Made by a program: the position numbers and the translations under genes. From contig MNCI01001451.1 of assembly GCA_015680685.1 (NCBI GenBank), forward strand, positions 923,858 to 987,857: DNA of 64,000 bases, written 5' to 3'. The notes under the pieces are model-generated. The model made no database searches. It saw only the letters and a program-made list of their open reading frames with translations, and was not told the DNA's origin. The DNA is from Gnetum montanum (Eukaryota; Streptophyta; Gnetopsida; Gnetales; Gnetaceae). This document shows, piece after piece, positions 36,011 to 48,800 of this stretch. Numbering within the stretch: the first letter of the stretch is position 1; each line of letters starts with the position of its first letter.

Positions 36011-36840
36011 ACTATATAATTAAGCTTTGACACTTCATTGTCGTGGGAGATTCTAATGCTGGGCAGTGACCCTGTTAGCATTGACCTTATAGATCTTGTA
36101 ATTACATCAACTAAATTATTGTTTGCATCTAGACAATGAAAAAAGAAATCACATCATTGTACTTAGTAAATTACTTTAAAAATTAAATAAAAATCAAAAA
36201 CATTAGTCCAGTCAAATTATAGATTTTATATTTTTAGGCACAAAGTGCAAAATCTAATTTAAATTTTTCATTGCATATAATTAATTAAGAACAATAAATA
36301 ATTAAGCTTTGAAATTTTTTTAAAGAAACTTAGGGATTACTTAGGGGATAAGAGAAACAAGACAACAAAGGAATTTAAAAATTAAAGGACTAACACAATT
36401 AACCTTCCAAATCTTCTTGGATATTGAATAACTCAATGATAACATAGTCCACTAAAATCAAATCTATGACCAAAGGTTTCAATGCCAAGACACTTACCAC
36501 TAAGTTTAACACCTTATGTTAAATCAAATATTTCCTAATGCACACACAATTTATCACCTTTTAGGATAATGCAAGTCTTATTTATATGTCAAAATTGAAA
36601 AATTAATTATTCAAAATAATTTATTGATTCATCATAAGATTAAATTAAGTGTTTTAACTCTTCTTTAGATCCAATGATTAAAGATACATTTGAAAAGTAA
36701 TTACTTAGAACACTTAATTTTCAACAAAAATAATTAGGGCAACATATCAACCCTAAATTAATGGGAGCCTATGAAAACTTAGGCAGTGGCAAGGGTATTA
36801 GAGCTTTCATAGGCAAACTAGGATGAAGGCAATAATAGAT
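36011..36840. other. AT-rich DNA without features
   Basis: Nothing recognisable on either strand. Confidence 0.4.
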
Positions 36841-37484
36841 GCTTAGTAGGATTGATGAGAGCAGTTACTCTAGTAGTTATTCTAATTATTAGAGTGGTTA
36901 CTCTAGCCGTGACTTTAGCAATTACTCTAATTATTAGAGTGGTTACTCTAGTAGTTATTCTAATTATTAGAGTGGTTACTTTAGCAGTTATTTTAATTAT
37001 GAGAGCGGTTACTCTAATTATTAGAGTAGTTGCTCCCAAGCCTATAAATACAGTGCCCATGCGCACAATTGGCAAGAAGTTTTTGAGCAGTTAAGTAGCG
37101 AAACTCTTGTAGTCTATTTGAAAGTTAGAGTATTTTCCAAGTGCCCGCAGTAGGAGGTCTAAGTGTGAACGGATTTTTATTCGAGCATTGTGTACCTAAG
37201 CACACCTTATGTATGGCAATAAAGACGAGCTCTTCGATTCATCCTTGCAGCACTTGAGATTTATTTTCTTACGCATTTCTTTTATTTTATTTTCTTATGC
37301 ATTTATTTTATTTTATTTTATTTTATGCACTTTACATTTCTGTTATTAACATAGTAATTCATTTTGATCAATTAAGAAAATCGTTAAATTACACAAGCAC
37401 GACCACTTCGAGCATGCATGTAACGCTTGGTAACCCAGTAACGATTAGCGTTTGGTAATCTCAGCAGTGTTGCACTAGTTACCG
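36840..37484 (+). repeat. Truncated Athila-like LTR, plus orientation
   Basis: 37140-37480 matches the reverse complement of the solo LTR at 18100-18430 closely (for example gcttggtaac, tttggtaatctcag and gttgcact at the right end, ttttattcgagca in the middle). It carries TATA box CCTATAAATAC (37043-37050) and AATAAA (37218-37223) in the expected order. Its 3' end, which should read ACTCATCA, is missing: the LTR stops near 37484, where Tat-like pol begins. Its U3 holds a different palindrome array from the other LTRs. Confidence 0.65.
36857..37030 (+). repeat. Palindromic minisatellite in U3
   Basis: Tandem units built from actctaattattagagt, a perfect 8-bp inverted repeat around one T, joined by ggttactctagtagttatt-like spacers. 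It ends about 10 bp upstream of the TATA box. Open frames across it on both strands are by-products of the repeat. Confidence 0.8.
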
Positions 37485-39942
37485 ATAGTATCAGAGGTTG
37501 GAATACGAGTGGACCCTGACAAAGTCAAGGCCAGTTAACCTGGCGCAACCTACAAATCTTAAGGAATTGCGCGGGCTACAAGGTAGAGTACAGTTCATCA
37601 GAAGGTTTATAGCAAAGTTGACTGACAAGTTACACCCCATGCAACATCTACTAAAGAAATGGGTTAACTTCGAATGGACACCACAGTGCCAACAAGCCTT
37701 CGATGATATGAAGAAAGACCTCTTGCACCTCCTAACTATTTACCCACCACAGAGGAATAAGCCTTTGTTCATCTACCTTGCCACCTTGGACACGTCTATC
37801 GCGGCACTGTTATGTCAAAAATGGGATGACAGTTTTGAGATACCAGTGTACTACCTAAGTCATGCACTGATAGCATATGAAGCGAAATACAATGAGGTGG
37901 AGAGAAACTGCCTTGCCTTAGTGTTTGCATTGAAGAAGTGGAGACACTACCTGTTTCGTAGAAAAATTAACATTATTTGCAAAAGCAACATACTCCGGGC
38001 TATCACAAATAATCTGTACGAAAGCAGTAGGATAGCCCGATGGAAAGCAATAACAACGGAATTCGATTTGCATTATGTGAGCCAATCATCGACGAAAGGT
38101 CAAGTCATAGCAACACAACTTATGACCTCACCCATCGACGATCAAGCAATCATAGACCCCAAATTCCTAGATGAGCATGTTAGCACTATCAATGCCATCC
38201 CATTGCATCTTGAAGCTACTTTGCATTTCGACGGTGCCTTGACTATGCAAAGGGGTAGTGCGGCTGTTGTCATTTCGTTCCCCTATGGGGAAATGCATCC
38301 TTTAGCTTATTGTTTTGCATTCCCTTGTACAAACGACGTGGCAGAGTACGAGGGGTTACTTAGGGGCCTTTTAGCAGCCTAAGAATTAAGCATACAACAC
38401 CTGGCGATTTGTGGAGATTCACAACTAGTTGTGAATCAAATCACCGAGTTTTATGCCTGCAAAGCTACACACCTACAACCCTATTGCGACTTAGTGAAAA
38501 GCCTACTTAAACAATTTGCAACAACGGACGTGCAACACATGTCACGTAATGAAAACACCATAGCAGACGCCCTGGCCACCTTGGTATTAAATATTCCATC
38601 ACACTTGTTCGCAAGTTTGCCAACCTCAATTATTGAGTGTACTGAGCTTATCACTCAGGCGGTACACGTAGCCTCTGTCAGCGCTGTGGATACCCAAGAG
38701 TGGTATGCCAACATTAAAGCCTACTTGCAACATGGCAAGCCCCCAAGTGGATTGACATCTACCCAGAGAGATGCAATTCGTAAGTGTGCTTGGTAATATG
38801 TGCTTATGGGAGACAACGCCCTGTGCAAACGCTCCTATGACGAGATATTTCTGGCATGCGTAAATGTGGAGCAAGCGTATAAGGTGATTAATGAGGTACA
38901 CGAGGGACTATGTGATGGACATATAACACCTAGGGCTATGGCTGCAAAAATCAAACATTTAGGGTACTATTGGCCTCACATGGAGCGTGATTGCCTGGCC
39001 AAAGTCAAGACGTGTGATACATGCCAACGATACGCAAATATCTTACATGTTTCACCTACAGAGCTGCATCTGACGCAGATTATGTGGCCTTTTCAGTGAT
39101 GGGGACTAGACCTCATAGGACCTATGACGCCTAAGTACTGTGCAGGGCATAGCTTCATCATCACTGCCACTGAGTATTTTACTAAGTGGGTAGAGGCTAT
39201 CCCCTTGAGGAAGACTACATCTCAGCAGATTTGCCACTTCATCTTGGACAAGATGGTGACAAGGTTTGGACTTCCCATGAGTATTGTGATCGATAACTGG
39301 CCACAGTTCAATAGTACGAAAACTCGAACCTTCTGCAGCAATCTTGGCATCAGACAATCATTCTCCTCACCATATTACCTGTAGGCGAATGGACAAGCAG
39401 AGGCTACAAATAAGTCCATCATCAACTTGATAAAAAAGATGCTTAACAACAGCAAGAGGCGATGGCATGAGCAAATCCTCTATGTGCTGTGGGCTTACAG
39501 AACAACATGCAGGACTGCAACAGGTAAGACACCTTATAGTCTTGTTTATGGATCTGAGGCGGTATTACCTCTTGAGTTGCAGGTGCCATCACTCCAGATG
39601 ATCCTATTGAATGTCGTGAGCGAAGCCTAGAACAACGAGTTGAGGATCATCGACCTCGACTCAATAAAGGAGGAGCATGCATAAACACTATGCCGCATAA
39701 AGCATTACCAGAACAAGCAACAACAAAAACATCATGCAAATCCATATCAACGGCCAATACAGAAGGGAGACCTCATTCTCAAGGCTGTCTGTGAGCATAG
39801 GAACAAATTCTTAGCAAACTGGGAAGGTCGGTACATGGTCACAGAAGCCTTTGGGAACGGGGCCTTCAAGCTAGCAGACATGGACGACAACAAGTTTGCA
39901 AATCCGGTGAATCACTCATATCTTAAGACATACTACATCTAA
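37485..39942 (+). pseudogene. E1: Tat-like pol fragment (RT end, RNase H, aRNH, integrase)
   Basis: The plus frame begins inside RT (ELRGLQGRVQFIRRFIAKL). Ty3-type RNase H follows (VYYLSHALIAYEAKYNEVER, 37855-37910). A second, archaeal-type RNase H lies at 38210-38610 with HFDGAL, NDVAEYEG, CGDSQLVV and NTIADALATL; dual RNase H is a hallmark of the Tat branch. The integrase has the zinc finger (H...H near 38900, CDTC near 39015), WGLDLIGP, VIDNWPQF (Gly of DNG replaced by Trp), ANGQAEATNK, and a C-terminal WEGRYMV...GAFKLAD piece ending at 39942. In-frame stops occur at 38380 (TAA), 38795 (TAA), 39098 (TGA), 39382 (TAG) and 39628 (TAG). Gag, protease and the first half of RT are missing; the left end abuts a foreign LTR. 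Confidence 0.85.
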
Positions 39943-39944
39943 TG

Positions 39945-40500
39945 CATGAAGCAGATAAGAAAATGTCCGCTATGATGTAAAACTGACGAAGGTATGCAAA
40001 TGTCTGCTATGACGTAAAACTGTCAAAGGTAAGAAAACGTCCGCTACGACATAAAATTGGTGAAGGTAAGAAAATGTCTACTACGACGTAAAACTGGCAA
40101 AGGTAAGCATGTCCGCTACGACGTAAAACTGGAAAAGTAGTCTGCCACGACGTTAAACTAGCACATATGGTCTGCTAGGACCTTAAACTAGCACATAGAC
40201 AGTCTGCTACGACTATAAACTAGCACAGACTGTTTGCCATGACATAAAACTGGCAAAGCACAGTCTGCTAGGACTTTAAACTAGCACAATCCACTATCCG
40301 CTACAATGTTAAACTAGCACATCGGTCTGCTATGACCTTAAACTAGCTCATCCACTGTCTGCTACGACGATAAACTAGCACAACAGTTTGCTGGGACGCT
40401 AAACTAGCACAACAGTTTGCTAGGACCTTAAACTAGTGCACCACGGTCTGTTGGGACCTTAAACCAGCACACCATGGTCTACCAGGACCTTAAACTGGGT
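39945..40500 (+). repeat. Tat minisatellite array, E1
   Basis: About 18 units of 27-37 bp of the type GTCTGCTAGGACCTTAAAC followed by TAGCACA. Early units read CCGCTACGACGTAAAACTGG, later ones TGCTAGGACCTTAAACTAGC. Many units have inverted-repeat arms such as TGCTAG/CTAGCA or TTTGCCA/TGGCAAA. It sits between pol and the LTR, where Tat/Ogre elements are known to carry variable tandem repeats. Confidence 0.85.
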
Positions 40501-41924
40501 TCGCAGCATGTCCCCAGCATGCATCTATGCCAGTACACAATAAGCGAATGTGCATAATGCTGACATAGGGTGGGACGTTGTAGTTCTAGAATGTAGTTCA
40601 CGATGCCAAGGAAACACCCTCTGGAACATATGCAACGCCACTACTCTTGGCATCTTGCTGATCCTCTAGAGATGTCTTATGACATCTTGCTGACTCTCCG
40701 GACCTACTTCCTCCATGGCTCATCACCTTGGCAGTAGCTTCCTTGGTCAGTGCCTGCTGCTAGAGTTCTAGCAGTATTGTTATCCTCTAGCCCCTACCAG
40801 CGTTCGAGCTCAAGAGATGTTTAGCTATTGGGTAGCCAATCTCACGGCTGAACTGAGAACATTTGTCTTGGGCAGGGATTCTTGAGTATCTGCATTCATA
40901 GCAGCTCCTAGCTTCCTTGATGCCAGCTACTCCACGCTGATGTTGCCAAGGCCACTTCTGGCCTTCCTAGTTTGGACGCCGCATGCCTCAGCAACAACAT
41001 CAGTTGCTCCAGCAGCATCCACAACAAGACCTTTGCCTTCGTTTTGAATCATGGTTGTTTTTCTTGGTTTTCTCTCTGTTGTGTTTGTAGGGTGCGTACC
41101 AGAGAGGTGTTGGTCAAAGGTGTGTTTCCCCACGGCAGCATATGCTATAGTGTTACAAGGTGGTTGTCTTGACTAGCTTAGCTACTTTGGAGTGCACATC
41201 ATGTCCTTCCCCTTTAGCCCCTTTACCTTGTTCCTCACACTCACAATCCACTCTCTTCCCTCTTTTACAAGCTTTTTCCGACACCTATTAAGCCCTCCCA
41301 TATGCTCAACCACAAAGTCCATGACGTGCATAACATAGCTCGCCACATGGGAAACATTTGTAGGTTGGTTAAAGTCCCATGTGGATGTAACACAACTCAT
41401 TCTAGGAAAGACACACCTGTCCTGTAACAACAAGGTTGTTTGCAAATGTAAAAGGGAAAATAGCAAAAGCAAAAAGTGTAAAAGAGTAAAGCTCACGCAA
41501 AAAAAAAATGTGCTAAAAAAAAGGCACATCTTCCATTTTGTAGTAATCCTCTCTAAGCATTTCGACGAGAGGTCAAAGGTCAGTGAAAGAAAATATGACC
41601 ATGCAAACAACTCCCTCACAAGCACTTGGAAGAGGGACCTTGCTAAATCTCATCTTTGCCATTTTCCTGAACCTCCCTTTGTCCCTGTTTAACCCTTCCC
41701 TTTTCCCTGCATAACCAATGCAACACTCAAGCACAGCTAAGCGACATCTTGGTGATCACTGAAGAGCAATGTTGGCATCTTGTCTTTCGTGGTGTTTCGT
41801 ATTATTTGTTAGCGTCTCTCGGGTCCATCCTCTAGACGTCGACAAAGAGGGGCTAATGAAACATTGTAAATTTTCAAGGCATTCTTACCTCACCAGGTTC
41901 TTGGAATTTAGGCAGTGTCATGGC
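40501..41924 (+). repeat. Probable partial 3' LTR of E1
   Basis: 40500-40700 is almost the same as 63800-64000 downstream of E4. The stretch 41820-41860 (gacgtcgacaaagaggggct, aatgaaaca) matches the reverse complement of 43490-43520 in the E2 LTR, so this is LTR-type DNA of a related subfamily in plus orientation. It is cut at 41925 by E2. A minus frame of 147 codons (41182-41625) has no recognisable product. Confidence 0.45.
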
Positions 41925-44680
41925 TATACTAACCTAAATCGTTGGTGTAAGGCTAGAAGGAAAACAAACACCGAGAGATCATCAGGCAGCCACAGTTGAC
42001 CCTGCCTTCACCCGAGGGCAAGCTGGAAAAGTAAACGAAGGAAGAGTGCCTTGGATGGTCTGCACGTAAATCAACCAAGGACTTCCCCGAGCGTAAGCTA
42101 CGACTAGCACTAGGGTTATCGTAAACGGGATGTAAACGAAATGCAAACAACGATATGAAATGTAAACAAAGTGTATTGAATTATAAATAAAGTGTAAACA
42201 AAGATATATTATAAATAAAGCATAAACCAAAGTAAATAATGTAAATAGAAGGTAATAATGAAACTGTATTGTATTGTTCAAACAGGAATATGCACCAGTC
42301 AAAGCGTAGTTGCACACGTGTGGATGGCAAGTCAAACGCCTAGCCCCAGAATGATATGATGCGATGATGTGAAGATGAAATGGGATGAACATGAGAAATA
42401 CTTGGAAGCTAATAATCAGGTTTGCCGAGTGCCCAAGGATTGCAAATTTTGTCTTTCTTCAAAGTTGCCAATCTCTCCAATTTTTTTGTCTCTTCCAATC
42501 TCTTCTTCTCCTACCAGTTTATGTGAATTGATAGGGTATTTATAGGGTTGGGATAGGCTTGGGAAGTTGCATTCTTTGACCAGGTTCAATGTATCTATGT
42601 TGGATAGTTGTGCACAAGTTGGATATGTGCTGGATATTTGCCTTCTTTGACTATATTCAATGTATTTGTGTTTGGATAGTTGTGTACGAGTTGGATGTGT
42701 GTTGGCAAGTTGCATTTTTTGACCAGGTTCAATGTATTTTACAATTTATGGATTATTCAAGCCCATGAAAGTACATTTAATTTAGACCATGAGGGCTTGA
42801 CATGCCCACAAATGGGGATTTATAATGAAATGTACAACAAGAGAAATTTGACTGCCCAGCGTGACCTGTAGTGTGACCTGTAACGTGACCTCAAAAACTT
42901 GCAATTTTGAGCTGAAATCTAGAATTTCTGAAGGCTGGGACCCATAGTTATCAATAGTGGACCTTGAGGACAACTTGCACCCTTGAAATCAAGTGGTTTT
43001 GGCTCAATTTCGAGGCTCTAAAAGTTGGTGACGCTGATTCTTACGTTGTGCAACGTCTGAAAAAGTAACCCTAGTGTCACCAGGTCAAAATGGCACATTT
43101 GAGGCCCAAATCTTGATTTTCTGGAGGCTAGGAGCTGTTGGGGACCTTGGTGAAGGTCATGGGGGGTCCTTGTGCTTGATTTCGGCATGTTTTGACTCAA
43201 TTTTGGGGCTCCAAAAGTTGGTGACGCTGATCCTTATGCTATGCAACGTCTGAAAAAGTAACCAAAGTGTACTTAGCCAAAACCAAATATTTTGAACCCG
43301 AAACGTTTGATTCTAGATGCTAAAAGTTGGTGTAGTCGCTTGTGGGCCTTGAGGGGACCTTGCCTGTTGAATCATGGGCCATCATGGGCTATTTCAGAGG
43401 CCTCTAAGTTTGGTCATGTTGTACTCATGTTGGGCAATAGCATGACTTAGCTTGATTCTTTTCTAAAAGTGCTAGGCCAAAATTAGTGGTGTTTCATTGG
43501 CCCCTCTTTATTGACATCTGGAGAAATCTACCTAAGAGGCATCAACAAAGAAATGCAAAACACCATGAGCAACAAAGCATCAAACATTAACCATCAACCC
43601 TTGGCTGGGTGTCATCGTGCCATTTTCAAAAGTATATGGGATTGAGGGAATATGGTTCAAGATGTAAGGGAATTAGTTGTAACCAGGGAAGCCAGGAGGT
43701 TAAGGGCTATGATTTCTATTGAGATTGTGGGAGAGGAATACTCTCTTATGCACAAGTCATGTCATTAGTCCTTGTCAATAGTTGGGTTTTTAGTAGACTC
43801 GAAACCAAGATATAGGAAGTGCGTTCTTTGGAGAAATGGGACTCTTATAGAGTATTTGTGGGTCCTGTTGTAAATAGCCAAAGCCATGCAATGATGTGCA
43901 ACATGGTCTCTTTGAGACACGAGTGTAACTTTTTTTTCAAGACAACTGCCTTCTCGCTTGGGGCTTGTATGAGAATTGCCAATAGTCTTTTCTTTATGAT
44001 GTCAATTGGGTCATGAAGACCTTTTCTGTGCATTTTTCTCTTTGAATTTTTTTTCTCTTTTTCTTATTTTTTTTGGTTTTTTTGAAAGAGCTTTATTTTT
44101 GTGTCATGCTTGTGTATGAGCACTTGCATTTTGCATCATGTACTATGTATTGTGTTTTGCATCACAACTGCTTAGAGAGCTATAGTATGCAACAGTGTAT
44201 CAAGAGTTTTGAGATGAGTGGAATGTATCAAGAGGGATGTAATCGAATAGGATAAGAGAGCATGATGGGGAATAGGGAATGTATTAAGAGTTGGGAATGT
44301 ACTTATGAATGGATTGATTAACCCAGTCATGTGCGTCAGGAAATAAGTGATACCTTGTCATCATGATGAAGTGCATCTATGCATGAATGCCTCAGAAGTG
44401 TCATCCTGCAAACACAACTCCAAGAAGACAAGAAAATGATAAATGAAACAGTCAGCTAAACACTTTAAACATTAGATGGAGTCACCACGTGCAATTTTCA
44501 AAGCAGACAGAATCATGAATAACATTAGCCTCATTAAGACCCATGAGATGAATTATGCAACAAGTCTTTGCGAAACATGAACAGCTGATTGCAACGATAC
44601 ATCTTTTCAAATTTTTCTTGGTAGCGGACTATTTTGGGTTAGTTTAACGTCATAACCCTTTGGATGGTGCCAGTTTAGCA
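41925..44680 (-). repeat. E2 3' LTR
   Basis: 2756 bp, homologous to 49632-52378 throughout. It holds extra 20-40 bp pieces near 42180 (a duplicated aaataaagtgtaaac-like unit) and 42865-42890 (an extra gtgacctgta unit) relative to the other copy. Confidence 0.85.
42534..42547 (-). promoter_or_regulatory. TATA box in the E2 3' LTR
   Basis: CCCTATAAATACCC on the minus strand, identical to the 5' LTR copy. Confidence 0.65.
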
Positions 44681-45150
44681 TCGTGGCGGATGATGCATTG
44701 CTAGTTTATAGTCATGGCGGACTGTGAAGAGAAAAACTAGTTTATAGTCTTAGTGGACTCTAGATGCTAGTTTCATGTCATGGCAGAAAAATGTAGTAGT
44801 TTAGTGTCATACTGGACAGAACTTTGTGGTATCATTTTTAAGTCATGATCCAGGACTACTCTGTGGTATCAATTTTAAGTCATGATCCAGGACTATTTTG
44901 TGGTATCAGTTTTAAGTCATGATCCAGGACTTCTCTGTGGTATCAGTTTTAAGTCATGATCTAGGACTTCTCTGTGGTATTTTTTTTAAGTCATGATCTA
45001 GGACTTCTCTATGGTATCAGTTTTTAGTTATGATGCCAGGACTATGCTATGGTATCAATTTTAAGTCATGATCCAGGACTTCTCTGTGGTATCAGTTTTA
45101 AGTCATGATCCATGACTATTCTGTGCCAGTTTATAGTCATAGCGGACTGA
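44681..45150 (-). repeat. Tat minisatellite array, E2 proximal
   Basis: Units read on the minus strand as GTCCGCCATGACTATAAACT and similar. A middle block (44825-45110) has shifted to another 40-bp unit, tggtatcagttttaagtcat followed by gatccaggacttctctg. The orientation relative to gag is the same as in E1. The LTR starts within this array. Confidence 0.8.
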
Positions 45151-45554
45151 TGCTTACCTTACTTGTGTAAAGTGTAATGTTGCATGCATGGTCATGCTAT
45201 GTATCTGCAAGTTCTTGTAAAAAAATCAACTAGAAAGAAAACAACGTCAAGCGATACCATGTTGTACATAGAGTTGGAATGTATGAAGATTGATGTAATG
45301 GCCTAAATTTAATTGTGGTATAAAATGGTTGCATCGTTATCTTTATGTTTTATGTAAATATTTTTGTCATTTTTTCATGTTTTTTATTGTTTTTCTTATT
45401 TTCTAGAGCATATGTGTGCAACTAAATGTAACATAAATTTCTAAAGTGTAAAGCGAGATGTAAGGTAAATACTTGGAAAAGAAAGCAATGACCGTGTAAG
45501 AATCGTAAGTTGTAGCCTGTAAGTGAAAATTCAATGTAAAATGACTAGAGTTTA

Positions 45555-45885
45555 TAAATCTGTGATTTGTTGGCTCTAGTTTAAAGCCATTTTAGGCTTG
45601 GTACATCAGTTTAAATTCTTGATGGACTGTTGCATCTATTGTTAAAGAAAGGATTACCATTTTTATGCCATGGTGGGCCAAAGGTAGTAACGTTTTCAAG
45701 AAATTTTAAACGAAACCAGCCATTTCTAACCATGGCTAGTTTAATGTCATTGCAGATGTTTGTTGGCAGTTTTAACATCATACTGGACAGTTCATAGTTT
45801 AATGTAATTTCAGACAGTTCATAGTTTAATGTCATTTCGGACAATTCGTAGTTTAACATCATTTCAGATAGTTCGTCTCATTCAT
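45555..45885 (-). repeat. Tat minisatellite array, E2 distal
   Basis: Degenerate units of agtttaatgtcatttcggac type directly after the gag-protease stop. The 405 bp between the two arrays (45150-45555) is AT-rich and without features. Confidence 0.7.
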
Positions 45886-45886
45886 T

Positions 45887-48800
45887 CTAGTTGAGTTGCT
45901 TCTTGATCTTTTGTAGCTTAACATGTGGAGCTAGGTGTATGGGTATGATTTTATATTCACCTTCCCCTTCATCGGTGATGTTAAAAGGTAGTTCTGACCA
46001 AGAGACATCAGTAGGAATGGCTTCTATGTCTGCGTCTTGTTGTGTTTCTTTAGTGCTAGTTGGATTGTCAGTCAACGTTGGGTTCACGTTCTGATGTATG
46101 TTCATGGTTTCTTGTTTAGGCTTAATGAACTCAAGTTCTGACCCTTGACCTACCTCAAGGTATGAGGAAATGATCGATGTTGTTGTATCCCCATGTATGA
46201 TGATCTCACCTCCCTCGTAAGGTAGATGTATCTCCTGATGGATTGGTGANNNNNNNNNNNNNNNNNNNNNNNNNNNNNNNNNNNNNNNNNNNNNNNNNNN
46301 NNNNNNNNNNNNNNNNNNNNNNNNNNNNNNNNNNNNNNNNNNNNNNNNNNNNNNNNNNNNNNNNNNNNNNNNNNNNNNNNNNNNNNNNNNNNNNNNNNNN
46401 NNNNNNNNNNNNNNNNNNNNNNNNNNNNNNNNNNNNNNNNNNNNNNNNNNNNNNNNNNNNNNNNNNNNNNNNNNNNNNNNNNNNNNNNNNNNNNNNNNNN
46501 NNNNNNNNNNNNNNNNNNNNNNNNNNNNNNNNNNNNNNNNNNNNNNNNNNNNNNNNNNNNNNNNNNNNNNNNNNNNNNNNNNNNNNNNNNNTGGTGAAGT
46601 CATTACTAGGTCATACAAACTTAAAGAAGTATTCTTTTGTTTTAAGACTTGTGTGACTTGGGTTAACGCATTTGCTAGGTCTTTATCATTTGGGACATTC
46701 TTATCCATAGAGATTTGGTCCATTTGATCTAGCATTCGTATTTATCATGGAGGGGTTTTTACATTAGTAGCTGAGAATGCTAGGTTTGGGATATGACTTG
46801 TGACTTCATCTTTGTTTTGGTGACTTGTACTAGGCTCATTAATGGACGAACTCATGGGAACGGTACTTAGTGGTGTAGGATTTGGTAGTCCTAATTTGTG
46901 TCCATGGTTTTCTCTCTCCATGCACTCTCTTTTTTCTCTTTCTAAGTGCTCTCTTATTACCCTATCGACAAGACGTTCTTGCAAAGGTTGTCGAGAAGTG
47001 GAGGTGGGTTGTGTGCCAGGGTGTTTTGGCGCCTGGACCACAAAGGGAATGGATCAGTTTTCAGATGGTATGTTTGTTGTGGTGGAAATTAAAGGAGGTA
47101 TGCAGATGATGAATGGTTTTGATGGTGTGGGGGATGTGCATGTGGTAAAAGGGGTTTGAGGATATATTGGGGTAGGTGTGTTTTCTGAATGCCTGCGAAT
47201 CACAAAAGGCTTTCGAGGAATGTCTTGTCTATCTTCCACATGGACAGTCCACATGGACAGTATTAATCACATATGGGGCATCGTTGGTTTTGGTATTGAG
47301 AGAATCCTTGTAGACCCCCATGGATTGGTTTTGAGGCCTTCCGGGTTTGTCTCGTCAAACACTACTTCACCTCTATCTATCATGCGTTGTATGTCTTGTT
47401 TCAACGCAAAGCAGTAATCAGTCCCATGACCATACCGTTGATGATATTCACAAAACCTATCCAACCTAAAGCCTTTTGGAATGGGAGGTTTGTTGGCTGT
47501 AGCTAAGGTTGGATTTTTGGCTAATGCGTAAAAGCGATCATGTCTTTGCGAGGTCGTAGGAGACATTTGTTTGTGTTGAATTAGCCTAGCCTTTAGAAGT
47601 TGATCAAGTAGTTGTGAAGGCTTCATGGACAATGGTGTGTATTGAGTAGGGTCTTTTCTTTCGAAGGTACGGGCATGACCTATGTTGTTGTTTCTTTTTG
47701 AGGAATTTTCAGGTGTATTAGTGGGTGTGGTTCTTTCATAGTTGTTTGGGATAGCAGGTTGTTTTCCCTCAGTCACTACTTCTACTGTTGTTTTGGATTT
47801 ATCTTTCCTCCTATGTTGGCTTCTAAAGGTTGAGTAGGCTGGGTCATTACTTGTTTGTGCCACTTCTTCTATGTCTTTGATTTGTACAAATGCTTGGCTC
47901 AATGTGTAGGCTTTCAGGTAGTAAAGTTTTGACTTAATAAAGTCATTCATGGCTGACTTAAGGATAGTGAGCAAATATGTTTCAGGGATAGGTTCGTGAA
48001 GTTCATTTAAGGTTGCACTCCACCTTTGGATAAATTTCTGTGTTGACTCCAATTGCGCTTGTTTAACTTGAATCAAGCTATCTAACGTGGCTTCAGGTTT
48101 CAAATTGTACTTGAAACGGGTGACAAACTGATGTAACAAACTCTCTAAAGAAGATATGAAGCTACGAGGTAAACATCGGTACCAGTCTAAGGCTTTTCCG
48201 GTTAAGGACATTGCAAACACTAGCAAAATTACATGGGGCCATGCTTGAAGTAAAAGGCTTTCGGTTCTAAATGTCACTAGGTGGGCATTTGGGTCTCCTT
48301 CACCATTGTACTTGGTCAGTTGAGGTAATGAGAATCCTTTTGGCAGGGTCAAGGGTGGAACTGAGGGGTCAATTGGATCATCTTGATAGAAATCTAGTAC
48401 CTTGACTTCCTCATTGTTAAAATTTTTAAGGCATTTTAATTCTTCTACCAACGAGTGCATCATCTTTTGTGTGTCTGCGCATTCTTGGGCAGTAGGCAAA
48501 CTGGTGGATTGAGTGGATTGTGCATGATAATGATTTAATTGTTGCATTGTTTGTGGAAAGAGAGGTAGTGGGGCTAACGTTTGTTGTGGTGGGATGGTAT
48601 TCAGAACTGAGACTACTGGTGGAACCCACTGCCTAGCCACAAGTTGTGAGGTAACACCCTGAACGTGTTGGGTTGGAGTAATTAATGGTGCTCCATGGAT
48701 ATGCACCTGAGGTATGTAATGGATGGATGTGGAAGCTGGTATGATCGATGGCATTCCAATCACTTGAGGTTGAAAAATTGACTTTGCGTTGGTTTAGAGA

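Noticed and set aside
36818-37094. Open frames on both strands (80 and 85 codons, Ile/Val/Thr-rich)
   Set aside because: They are translations of the palindromic minisatellite and exist on both strands because of its symmetry.
37488-37503. tagtatcagaggttgg looks like a tRNA-Met primer site after the LTR at 36840-37484
   Set aside because: The homologous pol of E4 has tagtattggaggttgg at the same place within coding sequence, and the LTR is truncated there, so it is not a working LTR end. The likeness is chance.
39945-40500. Regular repeat-spacer look, CRISPR-like
   Set aside because: Units are adjacent and diverged, linked to retrotransposon 3' regions in a plant genome, and no cas gene exists.
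46243-46656. Open frame across the N gap on the plus strand
   Set aside because: Almost all codons are Ns; it is an artefact.
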